DNA of 64,000 nucleotides. Origin: Rubripirellula sp. GTDB lineage: Bacteria > Planctomycetota > Planctomycetia > Pirellulales > Pirellulaceae. This document shows, in pieces, positions 52,643-62,429 of the stretch. How positions within the stretch are numbered: the first letter of the stretch is position 1; each line of letters opens with the position of its first letter. The stretch lies in the NCBI GenBank assembly GCA_012270065.1, contig JAAXJB010000003.1:367500-431499 (forward strand), given 5' to 3'. A program made the translations under genes and the position numbers. The notes under the pieces are model-generated. The model ran no database searches. It was not told the origin of the DNA and worked only from the letters and a program-made list of their open reading frames with translations.

Positions 52643-53917
52643 ATGCCAAAAAAGTCCGCATCAAAACGCACCATTTCCAAACGATCGGCATCTAAAAAAC
52701 GGAGCAGGCGTTCGGCGCAGGCAACCGACTCGTCACAACGTCTGCAACGTTTTTTGGCATCAGCCGGCTTCGGCAGTCGCAGACAATGTGAGGAACTGAT
52801 TGAAGCAGGTCGTGTGGACGTCGATGGCAAAGTCATCACCAAGCTTGGCTCAACCGTCGACAGTTCCAACCAGAAGGTACGGGTTGATGGCGTTTTATTG
52901 AAAAAACAAAAGACTGTCTATTTCGCAGTCAATAAACCCGTTGGAGTTGTGACAACCAATCGTGACCCCAAGGGCCGCCCGCGAGTTGTTGACCTGGTCC
53001 CCCCGGATGAGCGAGTTTTTCCTGTTGGTCGACTTGACCGAAACAGTGAAGGACTCATCCTGCTCACCAATGATGGAGAACTAGCGCAAAGACTGACACA
53101 TCCAAAATTTGGTGTCCGCAAGGTATATCGAGTCACGGTTGCCGGCAAAGTTGAAACCGAAACCATGCGGGCAATGCGAAAGGGTATTTATATTTCTGAT
53201 GGCTTCGTGCAGGTTGAGGGTGCCAAACTCCTGAAATCACGTAGTCGCTCAACAGAAATGGAAATTGTATTGCGGGAGGGCAAGAACCGTGAGATTCGAC
53301 GAATCCTCGCTCGACTGGGTCACAAAGTCCAGACTCTCAGGCGAATCGCAGTAGGCCCGCTTCGACTTGGCGAAGTTCCCCCCGGAGCCTATCGGGTTGT
53401 CACATCACAGGAAGTGGAAAAGCTTTGGGCAGCAACAGAGAACAATGCGGATGCAGTCATCACCAAAGGACGCAAAAAACGTGGTCCCAAACGTCCAGCC
53501 AATGCCAAATCGGGAAAAGGAAAAACGGGACAGCAGGAAAAGTGGGACAACTCCAAATCGCGAAAAACTACCCGAACAGTCAAACCGGAAGTCTCACTGA
53601 GTTTCTCATTCGATCAAGGCACCAGCACCGGTTCGGTGATTGGCGGTGATGACGATGCAACCAGCCAAACGCAAACCACCAGACGACCCTCGAAGCAAAA
53701 ATCAAAAGGTTCCAGGACTGCTGGAAAAGCAACAAAGAAGACTCCCAGAAAACGTGGTGGCGCGAAGAAGAAACGGAAAAGCCGACCTGCGTCTGCAGCA
53801 GCATCAACCGGTCGCACAAAAAACCGTCGCGGTGCAGGTCGAACAATTGTGGAAAAGAAGAAGAATCGCCCGGGAAAAGTAAAAAAGTCCGGTCCCAATC
53901 GTAAACGCAGGAAATAA
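52643..53917 (+). CDS. RluB/RsuA-family pseudouridine synthase with long basic tail
   Basis: A 424-residue protein. The ATG at 52643 gives an N-terminal Lys/Arg/Ser-rich leader (residues 1-35). Then comes an S4 domain (about 37-90: LQRFLASAGFGSRRQCEEL) and the catalytic domain (about 95-270) with VGRLDRNSEGLILLTNDG, where Asp is the catalytic residue, and LREGKNREIRRI. It isomerises specific uridines in 23S or 16S rRNA. After about residue 285 the C-terminus is a highly basic Lys/Arg/Thr/Ser-rich tail of about 140 residues, longer than in typical family members, probably disordered and RNA-binding. It is followed without gap by pyrK-like. Confidence 0.92.
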   Translation: MPKKSASKRTISKRSASKKRSRRSAQATDSSQRLQRFLASAGFGSRRQCEELIEAGRVDVDGKVITKLGSTVDSSNQKVRVDGVLLKKQKTVYFAVNKPVGVVTTNRDPKGRPRVVDLVPPDERVFPVGRLDRNSEGLILLTNDGELAQRLTHPKFGVRKVYRVTVAGKVETETMRAMRKGIYISDGFVQVEGAKLLKSRSRSTEMEIVLREGKNREIRRILARLGHKVQTLRRIAVGPLRLGEVPPGAYRVVTSQEVEKLWAATENNADAVITKGRKKRGPKRPANAKSGKGKTGQQEKWDNSKSRKTTRTVKPEVSLSFSFDQGTSTGSVIGGDDDATSQTQTTRRPSKQKSKGSRTAGKATKKTPRKRGGAKKKRKSRPASAAASTGRTKNRRGAGRTIVEKKKNRPGKVKKSGPNRKRRK

Positions 53918-54799
53918 ATGTCAAAACTGCACGCCGATTACTACGCTGATTCCATGCAACAAATCAGCACCTCACTGGTACGAAATGATCAAATTGGTGA
54001 GGGCACCTATCGCATCCGTGTTGCGGCTGAATCAATTGCCCGGACATTGGTGCCCGGTCAGTTTGTGATGATTCGCATGACGGGAACCAACGCGCCGCTG
54101 ATTGGTCGCGCATTGGCTGTTTACGATGTCATTTGCGACGAATCAGGTGCCCCAGTCTGGATCGACCTTGTGTACCTGAAAAAAGGAACATTCACGACAG
54201 TGCTCGCTGAATCTCCTCTTGGTACACAAGTCACCTTATGGGGACCACTCGGAAATGGTTTCGCAGATCGATCCTGTGACCGCCTGATCATGGTCGCAGG
54301 CGGTATTGGTCAGACACCCATGCTTCTACTGGGAAAAGAAGCGATGGGCACACAGAATTTTGGCGACGACAAAAGACAACATGGCTGGTCGCGAAACGTG
54401 GAACTCATCTATGGGGCTCGCCGAGCCAGTCTGCTCGCGGGCGTCGAGGACTTTGAAAAGGCCGGTTTTGGGGTCACGCTATGCACAGACGATGGCTCAA
54501 CCGGTCAACAAAGACTCGTTCCAGATGTACTTCGGGAACGTCTGGCTGAATTGGCTCATTCTGGTGAGACAATCCGCGTTGCAACCTGTGGACCCGAAAT
54601 CATGATGGAAAAGGTATCCGAAGCCTGCCAGGAAGCTGGTATCGACTGCCAAGTCAGCATGGAAACCCCCATGGCTTGCGGTATCGGCATCTGCTTTTCA
54701 TGCGTTGCCCAAGTCCGGCAGGATGGCCCAGAAGAATGGGACTACAAACGAACTTGCGTCGAGGGTCCAATCTTTGACGCAGACCAGATCTGTTGGTGA
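53918..54799 (+). CDS. pyrK: Dihydroorotate dehydrogenase electron transfer subunit (PyrK)
   Basis: A 293-residue iron-sulfur flavoprotein. Ferredoxin reductase-like FAD and NAD binding halves precede the C-terminal 2Fe-2S cluster: Cys254, Cys259, Cys262 and Cys280 in the CGIGICFSC segment and its following cysteine. Family members couple PyrD-type dihydroorotate oxidation to NAD reduction. The start codon immediately follows the stop of the pseudouridine synthase gene, so they share an mRNA. The pyrD gene is not in this window. Confidence 0.9.
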   Translation: MSKLHADYYADSMQQISTSLVRNDQIGEGTYRIRVAAESIARTLVPGQFVMIRMTGTNAPLIGRALAVYDVICDESGAPVWIDLVYLKKGTFTTVLAESPLGTQVTLWGPLGNGFADRSCDRLIMVAGGIGQTPMLLLGKEAMGTQNFGDDKRQHGWSRNVELIYGARRASLLAGVEDFEKAGFGVTLCTDDGSTGQQRLVPDVLRERLAELAHSGETIRVATCGPEIMMEKVSEACQEAGIDCQVSMETPMACGIGICFSCVAQVRQDGPEEWDYKRTCVEGPIFDADQICW

Positions 54800-54849
54800 A
54801 CCAGCACAGGATCTACGACTCGCTCACCGTATGACTTCTGGTATCACGA

Positions 54850-55806
54850 TTAACGGTAAATTGAACCACGTGTAGCTGGCTCTTCTGTTCCACTCGGATA
54901 ACCGCTTGCCGAACCGGTGCTTCCTGGCATGTATCCACCAGAACCGTTCCCACCCACCGCGCTTGCAGGTGGAAGCACCGCGGATGGTGTCTCGGATTCC
55001 AGACCGCTACTTGCCGTTGAAAAGGCAGGCGCAGTCGCCGCTGGCGGAAGAATTTCGTCTGTTTGAGAAGCTGCTGGTGGCAGGGTAGCTATCGCACCAT
55101 TGGACTTTGGAGGCGTGATTGCTGCCGTCGCTGTTTCGTTGGTTGGAAATGTAAAGCCGCCCTGCGGGATGGCAGGTGCTGCACCATTACCTTGGTTCAC
55201 TCCCGGACTCGCAAAACTCGTATCCGGTACCTGAAATCCACTTTGCTGCGTGGCTGTAGCTGCGGAACCTTGTTCAGGCAAATCAGAAATGGCAAAAGCT
55301 GTTCCTGATTCCGAAGCTTTCGGAGTCAATGCCTTACTACCGAACGTATATCCGCTTGGTGCTTGCGCGGGTGACGCAGGTGTCTGAAAGCCGACTGATT
55401 TTGTAGCAGGATTGCCATAGATCCCGTTCGCCTGCGCCGCTGCAAGATTGGGTGTTGCTGGCGAGGATGTTGTGGGTTTACTCGTAGCCGAAGCGGTAGA
55501 CGCAGAATAACCTGGCGATGCATTCAATCCCGCCAATTGCGCAGGCTGGGAAGGCGGCACTACGGAACCAGATTCCGGAATTGCTGTGCCTCCAGCCACC
55601 GAAGCAATCGCAGACGGAGAAGCCTGAGAACTTGGCGGGACTGGAAAACTCGATGTCGGCCCACTCTCCGCCAGCACTTCTGCCGGCGGATCTTTTTTCT
55701 TGAGTGTCAAGAGATTCCGCCCAGCAAGACTACATCCGGAGGAGATGGCGCCTGCAAGCGTACAGGTGGTGAGCACTAAGACTGTTCGTTTGGTATTTTT
55801 GGGCAT
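54850..55806 (-). CDS. Low-complexity lipoprotein
   Basis: A 318-residue lipoprotein with lipobox ISSGC at Cys25. The rest is Ser/Pro/Ala/Gly/Thr-rich and poor in hydrophobics, with repeated PAAT/PPAS-like segments, so it is likely an extended periplasmic or cell-surface linker. No catalytic motif was recognised. It stands alone on the minus strand, and an inverted repeat lies upstream (55991-56022). Its low complexity limits any identification. Confidence 0.7.
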   Translation of the reverse strand: MPKNTKRTVLVLTTCTLAGAISSGCSLAGRNLLTLKKKDPPAEVLAESGPTSSFPVPPSSQASPSAIASVAGGTAIPESGSVVPPSQPAQLAGLNASPGYSASTASATSKPTTSSPATPNLAAAQANGIYGNPATKSVGFQTPASPAQAPSGYTFGSKALTPKASESGTAFAISDLPEQGSAATATQQSGFQVPDTSFASPGVNQGNGAAPAIPQGGFTFPTNETATAAITPPKSNGAIATLPPAASQTDEILPPAATAPAFSTASSGLESETPSAVLPPASAVGGNGSGGYMPGSTGSASGYPSGTEEPATRGSIYR

Positions 55807-55990
55807 CCTGCAAACCTATGACACATGAACTCCGAATTGACTCGTTAAGAATCCTCGGCATTCTGCGTTGAAAAAATCCATAAAATCGGCAAAGTCGACG
55901 CAAATTGAAACGCTTTCGCCGGAGATTTGGACGTTAAGCAGGCGGCAGGTGTGCTGTCAATGTCAGGTTTAAAGCAAATTCAGGATCTCG

Positions 55991-56022
55991 CATGGAACAC
56001 GGTTTCACAACTTTGTTCCATG
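55991..56022. repeat. 9-base inverted repeat in the promoter region of the low-complexity lipoprotein
   Basis: CATGGAACA at 55991-55999 and TGTTCCATG at 56014-56022, separated by 14 bases, form a perfect inverted repeat about 190 bases upstream of the lipoprotein start and 42 bases from the bidirectional terminator. It could be an operator or an RNA hairpin. Confidence 0.7.
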
Positions 56023-56063
56023 ATTGCATCCCAGTGTTTGGACCATGATCAGTGACTTGGAAT

Positions 56064-56097
56064 AAAAAAGCCCACTCATCTGGGAGTGGGCTTTTTA
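56064..56097 (-). terminator. Bidirectional intrinsic terminator after gltD
   Basis: An 8-base-pair stem GCCCACTC / GAGTGGGC (56070-56077 with 56084-56091) with a 6-base loop is flanked by A5 on one side and T5 on the other (56065-56069, 56092-56096), so it works in either direction. It lies about 60 bases after the gltD stop and should end the gltBD transcript; read on the plus strand it could also stop transcripts entering from the other side. Confidence 0.92.
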
Positions 56098-56155
56098 ATA
56101 TTGTCACCAAGAGTGCTCTCCAACAAGAACACTCACATCACTTCAGCAGCGTTCA

Positions 56156-57670
56156 TCAAGTAGCAGCGACTTCCAATGAGGTCCCCATGGTCTGTCCAGG
56201 AGCGGGTAGGTCACTGTAGCCCTGAAGAAAAATATCAATCGATCTCGCTGCACCTCGGCCCTCATTAATCGCCCATACCACGAGACTTTGTCCGCGGCGA
56301 CAGTCTCCTGCTGCGAAAACACCCTCGACATTCGTAGCAAACTTACCGTGCTCAGCTTTGAAGTTGCTGCGCTCATCAACTTCCAAACCGGCGGCCTCAG
56401 CGACATATTGCTCCGGCCCCAGAAATCCCATTGCCAACAAAATCAGTTGGGCAGGCCATTCTTTCTCAGAGCCTTCCACTTCACTCATCGACCACCCACC
56501 ATCTTCCTTTCTTGTCCAGGCGACTTCGACCGTTTTGATTCCCCGTAACTGTCCAGCATCATCCAGAAGGTACTCTTTGCTGAGCAACTGATATTGACGT
56601 GGATCATGTCCAAATTTGGCGGCAGCCTCCTCGTGGCCATAGTCAACCCGGAAAATACGTGGCCATTCTGGCCATGGGTTATCACTGGCCCGCTCCTCGG
56701 GCGGCTTGGGTAACAACTCGAAGTTGACCACACTTCGACAGCCATGACGGATACTGGTTGCGATGCAGTCGGTGCCTGTATCACCGCCACCAATCACAAT
56801 GACGTCTTTGCCTTCTGCGCTAATGAACAGCTCATTGGCGGCATCACCATGGACCATCTGTTTTGTGTTACCGGTCAGGAAATCCATAGCGAATGCAACC
56901 CCATCAGCATCCCGGTTTGGAAGCGGCAAATCACGGGGTTTGGTCGCACCACAAGCGAGCAGAACCGCATCGAAGTCCTGTTGCAATTTACTGATTGAAA
57001 CGTCCTTGCCAATGTCCACTCCCGTAATGAACTCGACCCCTTCCTCGGTCATCTTGTCAATTCGCCTTTGGACGGCTTCCTTGGAGAGTTTCATGTTGGG
57101 AATGCCGTACTGCAACAAACCACCGATACGATCAGCGCGTTCAAAAACAGTGACACGGTGCCCAACCTTGTTCAACTGGTCCGCCGCCGACAATCCAGCG
57201 GGACCACTTCCTACGACAGCGACGCTTTTACCGGTCCGACTGGACGGTGGCGTGGGCTTGATCCAACCTTCCGACCAGGCGCGATCTATGATCGCATTCT
57301 CGATATTCTTGATCGTCACGGGTGGGTTTGTGATTCCAAGAACACAAGATCCCTCACAAGGAGCAGGGCAGGTTCGCCCTGTAAACTCTGGAAAATTATT
57401 GGTCTTGTGGAGACGTTCGTTGGCCTCTTTCCAGCGATTGTTGTAGACAAGGTCATTCCACTCCGGAATCAAGTTGTCGATGGGGCATCCAGTCGCAGAT
57501 TGACAGAACGGCACGCCACAATCCATACAACGCGCGCCCTGATCCTGCAGATGCTCCACCCGAGGTTCCGTGTAAATCTCGTCATAATCATTGACGCGCA
57601 CCACTGGCAGACGCCACGGTACTTTTTTTCGGTCAAACTCTTTGAAACCAGTCGGCTTACCCATATTCAA
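56156..57670 (-). CDS. gltD: Glutamate synthase small subunit
   Basis: A 504-residue FAD/Fe-S subunit. The N-terminal cysteine clusters are Cys48, Cys51, Cys56 and Cys62, and Cys101, Cys105, Cys109, typical of the small subunit and related reductases. The FAD site is [16 protein letters not shown] (about residue 150) and the NADPH site [13 protein letters not shown] (about residue 290). It passes electrons from NADPH to the large subunit. It follows gltB in the same operon after 69 bases, and a bidirectional terminator follows it. Confidence 0.95.
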   Translation of the reverse strand: MNMGKPTGFKEFDRKKVPWRLPVVRVNDYDEIYTEPRVEHLQDQGARCMDCGVPFCQSATGCPIDNLIPEWNDLVYNNRWKEANERLHKTNNFPEFTGRTCPAPCEGSCVLGITNPPVTIKNIENAIIDRAWSEGWIKPTPPSSRTGKSVAVVGSGPAGLSAADQLNKVGHRVTVFERADRIGGLLQYGIPNMKLSKEAVQRRIDKMTEEGVEFITGVDIGKDVSISKLQQDFDAVLLACGATKPRDLPLPNRDADGVAFAMDFLTGNTKQMVHGDAANELFISAEGKDVIVIGGGDTGTDCIATSIRHGCRSVVNFELLPKPPEERASDNPWPEWPRIFRVDYGHEEAAAKFGHDPRQYQLLSKEYLLDDAGQLRGIKTVEVAWTRKEDGGWSMSEVEGSEKEWPAQLILLAMGFLGPEQYVAEAAGLEVDERSNFKAEHGKFATNVEGVFAAGDCRRGQSLVVWAINEGRGAARSIDIFLQGYSDLPAPGQTMGTSLEVAAT

Positions 57671-57739
57671 GTTCTCCTTCGATGAAGGCCTTTGTTTTCA
57701 TTCATGCGGAAACGGCAACTTAATCTTTGCGATAGCGGA

Positions 57740-60700
57740 TCACGCGTTCGCAGCTGCCTGTGTTTTCATTTCGTTCAAGACACGTTTGTAGTCAGTCGGC
57801 ATGACCTTGACACACTGAGAAACGAACGCGGACCAGTCATCCAGAGCTTCTGCCCCGACAACACTTCCGGTGAGTTCTACGTGACGCTGGATCAAGGACT
57901 GGATTTCCTTCTCTTCTTCGGCGTCCGTGATACTCTCCAATTCCACTGTTGCCAGATTGCAATTGAGGTTGAAGTCGCCATTGCGATCCCAGATGTAGGC
58001 AATACCGCCAGACATTCCCGCGGCAAAATTTCTGCCGGTGGGACCGAGCACGACGACACGTCCGCCCGTCATGTACTCGCACCCATGATCTCCGACTCCT
58101 TCGATTACGGTATGGGCACCGCTATTACGGACACAGAAGCGCTCTGCAGCACGCCCACGGAAAAACGCTTCACCGCCTGTGGCACCATAAAGACAAACGT
58201 TGCCGATCAAGATGTTCTCGTGAGCTGTAAAACTGCTTTCTGCTGGTGGGTAGATGACGATACGCCCGCCGCTCAACCCCTTGCCAACGTAATCATTAGC
58301 ATCACCCTCGAGATCAATGGTGATTCCCCGTGACAGAAACGCTCCGAGGCTCTGCCCGGCTGACCCGGTCAATTCGACGCGGATGGTTCCATCAGGCAGA
58401 CCTTTCTGACCGTATCTTTTGGCAACCTCGTTGCTGAGGATGGTTCCCACTGTCCGGTTGATGTTGACGATCGGGGTTTGGATGGTAACGGGTTCACCGG
58501 ACTCCAGAGCAGGCTTTGCCTTGTCGAGCAAAACTGTCATGTCCAATGATTTTTCCAACGCATGATCCTGGGCCTGTGTGCAGATAACATCCACATTTTC
58601 ATGTGGTTTGTTGGCCGGCATAAGAACCGAAGTCAAATCAAGACCATCAGCTTTCCAGTGTTTGATCGCCTTGTCCGTTTTCAGCATATCACTGCGACCA
58701 ACCATCTCATCGATGGAACGAAAACCCAATTCCGCCATGATTCGTCTTGCTTCTTCAGCAACCATGAACAGATAGTTGACAACATGCTCCGGCTTGCCCG
58801 TGAATTTTTTACGCAAATCGGGATCCTGGGTGGCAATCCCAACGGGACAGGTATTGAGATGGCATTTCCTCATCATGATGCACCCCATCGTTATCAGTGG
58901 TGCAGTTGAGAAACCAAATTCTTCTGCGCCCAGAAGTGCGGCAACGACGACATCGCGTCCCGTCTTCAAACCTCCATCTGTCTGCAAAACAACACGACTG
59001 CGCAGATCATTCAGTACCAGTACCTGATGGGTTTCTGCGATTCCAAGTTCCCAAGGCAAACCGGCATGCTTGATACTCGTCAAAGGTGATGCACCGGTGC
59101 CGCCGGTATCACCCGAAATCAGGATGTGATCGGCATGCGCTTTGGCAACGCCAGAGGCAATTACCCCTACACCAACCTCACTTACCAGCTTGACGCTGAT
59201 CCGGGCGGCACGATTTGCATTTTTCAAATCATGAATCAACTGTGCGAGATCTTCAATTGAATAAATATCGTGATGAGGCGGTGGACTGATCAACCCGACA
59301 CCCGGCGTGCTATAGCGGATGCGGGCGATGTTGGTGTCCACCTTTCGACCAGGCAACTCACCACCCTCTCCGGGCTTGGCACCCTGTGAAATCTTGATCT
59401 GTATCTCATCGGCATTGCTGAGGTACTCGATCGTCACACCAAAACGTCCGGAAGCAACCTGTTTGATGGCAGAGCGTTTTGAATCCCCATTCTCCAAAGT
59501 CTGAAAACGAACTGGATCCTCACCACCTTCTCCGGTATTACTTTTGCCGCCGAGGCGATTCATCGCAATCGCCAGAGTCTCGTGCGACTCGGCGCTAATA
59601 CTGCCAAAACTCATCGCCCCCGTGCAGAATCTTTTGACGATTTCGCTCGCGGCTTCAACTTCCTCGATCGGGATGGATTGCCCAGACGACTTTTCAAATT
59701 CCAGCAATCCGCGGAGAGTGCATCGGTTACGGCTATCCTGATTGATTGCATCAGCGAATTTCCAGTACTCACTCTCGTCATTCTTGCGTGCTGCAATTTG
59801 CAAACTGGAAATGGACAGAGGAGACCACGCATGCTTTTCACCCTCGGCACGCCAGTGATATTCACCGAGATTTGGGAGTTGCTTGAGTCGACTGTCAACA
59901 TTCTCCGGGAAACCCAAATTGTGTCTTCGTAGTGTTTCCTCTGCGATGACATCAAATGAGACGCCTTGGATACGACTGGCCGTGCCGACAAAGCAGACGT
60001 CGATCACCTCATCTTTAAGACCGAGTGCTTCAAATATCTGTGCCCCCTTGTAACTTTGCAGCGTGCTGATGCCCATTTTGGCCATGACCTTCAACATCCC
60101 CTTGCCTACACCTTTCCGGTAAGCAGCGACGACCTTGTCATCGTCCAGAGATGGATCCATCAAGCCCTCGCGTCTGGCTTGCCATAGTGCTTCAAATGCC
60201 AGATAGGGGTTGATTGCATCAGCACCATAACCAATCAGCAAACAATGATGGTGAACCTCACGTGCCTCACCGGTTTCGATCGCAAGTCCAATTCGTGTAC
60301 GCTTGGCTTGCTTGACGAGGTGATGGTGCACTGCACCGACAGCCATCAATGCACTCACCGGGACACGATCCTGTCCCATTGATCGGTCGCTCAACACCAC
60401 CAGTTCGATACCTTCGTCGGCCGCCAACTCAGCTTCCCGGGCGATACGCGACAGTGTTTTCTGCAAGCCGGATTTTCCCTCGCTTCGATCGAATGTGATA
60501 TCGATCACGCGACTATTCCAGCCTTTGCTGTTGAGGTTTTTCAGTGCCGCCACTTCTTCATTGGTAAGAATTGGATGATCTACCAAAAGACGGTGACAGT
60601 GTTCGGGACTGACTTCCAGAAGATTTTTCTCCGGCCCAATGTAGCACTCAAGCGACATGATGACCTCTTCTCGAATGGAATCAATCGAAGGGTTTGTCAC

Positions 60701-62293
60701 CTGTGCGAACAGTTGCTTGAAGTAATCATAAATCATGCGGGGCTTGTCACTCAGACACGCAATCGCACTGTCATTACCCATCGAACCAACGGGATCTCGC
60801 AATTGCTCAACCAGCGGGCGGAGCATGAATTTCATGGTCTCAGCCGTGTATCCAAAAGCCTGCATTCGAGGTAGCAGAGTATCACTGTCGAAACCATGCG
60901 GCTCCATTTCGGGATGCAAATCGGCCAGGCGTATTCTCTGCTGCTTCAGCCATGTGCCGTACGGCTTGACTCTCGCGAAATCGCTTTTCAATTCTTCATC
61001 AGGAATCAGACGCCCAGCCTTGAAATCGACGAGAAACATCTTCCCGGGCTGCAGACGTCCTTTTTCCTTCACGATCGAAGGATCCACCGGCAACACGCCA
61101 ACCTCACTCCCCATGATCACCCGGTCATCGTGAGTGATGTAGTAGCGACTCGGCCGCAGGCCATTTCTATCGAGGGTCGCGCCAATGTACTGCCCATCGG
61201 TGAAAGCAATCGATGCTGGGCCGTCCCAGGGTTCCATCATGCAGGAGAAATACTCGTAGAAAGCCCGTTTTTCTTCCGGCATGGTTTCGTGCTTCTGCCA
61301 CGCTTCGGGAACCATCATCATGATGGCTTCTTGCAGAGTACGTCCATTCATCAACAGAAACTCAAGAACGTTGTCAAACGTACCTGAATCACTGCAATGC
61401 GGCTCAACAACCGGAAAAAGCTTTTCCAAATCGTCGCCGAACAGGGTGCTGCTGGCAGAACCTTCTCGAGCTCTCATCCAGTTCTTGTTACCACGCAGTG
61501 TGTTGATTTCCCCGTTGTGGCTCATGAAACGGAGAGGCTGCGCGCGATCCCAACTTGGAAAAGTATTCGTTGAAAAACGACTGTGAACCATCGCCAGATG
61601 GGTTTCAAAGTCTTCATCCCTGAGATCTGGGAAGTAGGGAAGAACCTGTGCGGGCGTCAGCATGCCTTTGTAAATGATGACCTTGGTGCTGAGCGAACAA
61701 ATGTAGAACATCAACGCCTGTTTGAGTTGATCGCTGCCGCGCAACAAATGACTCGCCTGCTTGTGAATCATGTAGAGTTTGCGTTCAAAAGCGTCACCCT
61801 CAAGACCATCCGCGGCTCCCACAAATAGTTGTTCAATGCAAGGCTCACTTGCCCGCGCTGTAGGTCCGATGTCGGCGACGTCAGCCATCTGTGGCACGTC
61901 ACGCCAACCAATCAGACTCTGGCCGGATTCTGTAATGAGCTTTTGGATCGTTTCCTTGCAGAATGCCCGTTCGGCTTTGTCCTGTGGCAAGAAAACCAAG
62001 CCCGCTGCGAAACGCCCCGGCCCCGGCAACTCAACACCAAGATCCTGCTTGGCCACTTTGGCCAGAAACTTATGAGGCAGTCCACACATGATTCCAGAAC
62101 CGTCGCCGGTATTGGACTCGCACCCACACGCTCCGCGATGGTCCATGGCTTGCAGAATCTGATCGGCATCAAGAACATTCTGATGGCTTGGTAAACCCTT
62201 GATGTGAGCAATGAATCCGACTCCACAGGCATCTTTTTCAAGCTCTGGATCGTAAAGCCCCTGGGCGGCTGGTAAGTGGAACTGTTTGTTCAT
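57740..62293 (-). CDS. gltB: Glutamate synthase large subunit
   Basis: A 1517-residue protein (about 1470-1520 is typical). The ATG at 62293 (MNKQFHLPAAQGLYDPEL) gives a 22-residue leader before the amidotransferase nucleophile Cys23 in DACGVGFIAH; GTG at 62383 and ATGs at 62368 and 62308 are alternatives. The ammonia-transfer domain has HNGEINTLRGNKNWM. The synthase domain contains GAKPGEGGELPG and the 3Fe-4S cysteines in CIMMRKCHLNTCPVG. The C-terminus has the beta-helix GGRIVIYPP / GNVCLYGATGG region. It makes glutamate from glutamine and 2-oxoglutarate with GltD. A LysR gene lies just upstream on the same strand. Confidence 0.95.
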   Translation of the reverse strand: MNKQFHLPAAQGLYDPELEKDACGVGFIAHIKGLPSHQNVLDADQILQAMDHRGACGCESNTGDGSGIMCGLPHKFLAKVAKQDLGVELPGPGRFAAGLVFLPQDKAERAFCKETIQKLITESGQSLIGWRDVPQMADVADIGPTARASEPCIEQLFVGAADGLEGDAFERKLYMIHKQASHLLRGSDQLKQALMFYICSLSTKVIIYKGMLTPAQVLPYFPDLRDEDFETHLAMVHSRFSTNTFPSWDRAQPLRFMSHNGEINTLRGNKNWMRAREGSASSTLFGDDLEKLFPVVEPHCSDSGTFDNVLEFLLMNGRTLQEAIMMMVPEAWQKHETMPEEKRAFYEYFSCMMEPWDGPASIAFTDGQYIGATLDRNGLRPSRYYITHDDRVIMGSEVGVLPVDPSIVKEKGRLQPGKMFLVDFKAGRLIPDEELKSDFARVKPYGTWLKQQRIRLADLHPEMEPHGFDSDTLLPRMQAFGYTAETMKFMLRPLVEQLRDPVGSMGNDSAIACLSDKPRMIYDYFKQLFAQVTNPSIDSIREEVIMSLECYIGPEKNLLEVSPEHCHRLLVDHPILTNEEVAALKNLNSKGWNSRVIDITFDRSEGKSGLQKTLSRIAREAELAADEGIELVVLSDRSMGQDRVPVSALMAVGAVHHHLVKQAKRTRIGLAIETGEAREVHHHCLLIGYGADAINPYLAFEALWQARREGLMDPSLDDDKVVAAYRKGVGKGMLKVMAKMGISTLQSYKGAQIFEALGLKDEVIDVCFVGTASRIQGVSFDVIAEETLRRHNLGFPENVDSRLKQLPNLGEYHWRAEGEKHAWSPLSISSLQIAARKNDESEYWKFADAINQDSRNRCTLRGLLEFEKSSGQSIPIEEVEAASEIVKRFCTGAMSFGSISAESHETLAIAMNRLGGKSNTGEGGEDPVRFQTLENGDSKRSAIKQVASGRFGVTIEYLSNADEIQIKISQGAKPGEGGELPGRKVDTNIARIRYSTPGVGLISPPPHHDIYSIEDLAQLIHDLKNANRAARISVKLVSEVGVGVIASGVAKAHADHILISGDTGGTGASPLTSIKHAGLPWELGIAETHQVLVLNDLRSRVVLQTDGGLKTGRDVVVAALLGAEEFGFSTAPLITMGCIMMRKCHLNTCPVGIATQDPDLRKKFTGKPEHVVNYLFMVAEEARRIMAELGFRSIDEMVGRSDMLKTDKAIKHWKADGLDLTSVLMPANKPHENVDVICTQAQDHALEKSLDMTVLLDKAKPALESGEPVTIQTPIVNINRTVGTILSNEVAKRYGQKGLPDGTIRVELTGSAGQSLGAFLSRGITIDLEGDANDYVGKGLSGGRIVIYPPAESSFTAHENILIGNVCLYGATGGEAFFRGRAAERFCVRNSGAHTVIEGVGDHGCEYMTGGRVVVLGPTGRNFAAGMSGGIAYIWDRNGDFNLNCNLATVELESITDAEEEKEIQSLIQRHVELTGSVVGAEALDDWSAFVSQCVKVMPTDYKRVLNEMKTQAAANA

Positions 62294-62429
62294 TGTGCTA
62301 TCTGTCATTTGTGACTTTTTCTTATCCTGATCTGATCCGTTCTCTTCCGGCACCTGACTCTTTGACATTCGACTTGCGAACACTCTGCGACGAATGGTCC
62401 GCTTTCCGGATGCAGCATTTTTGCAAACG

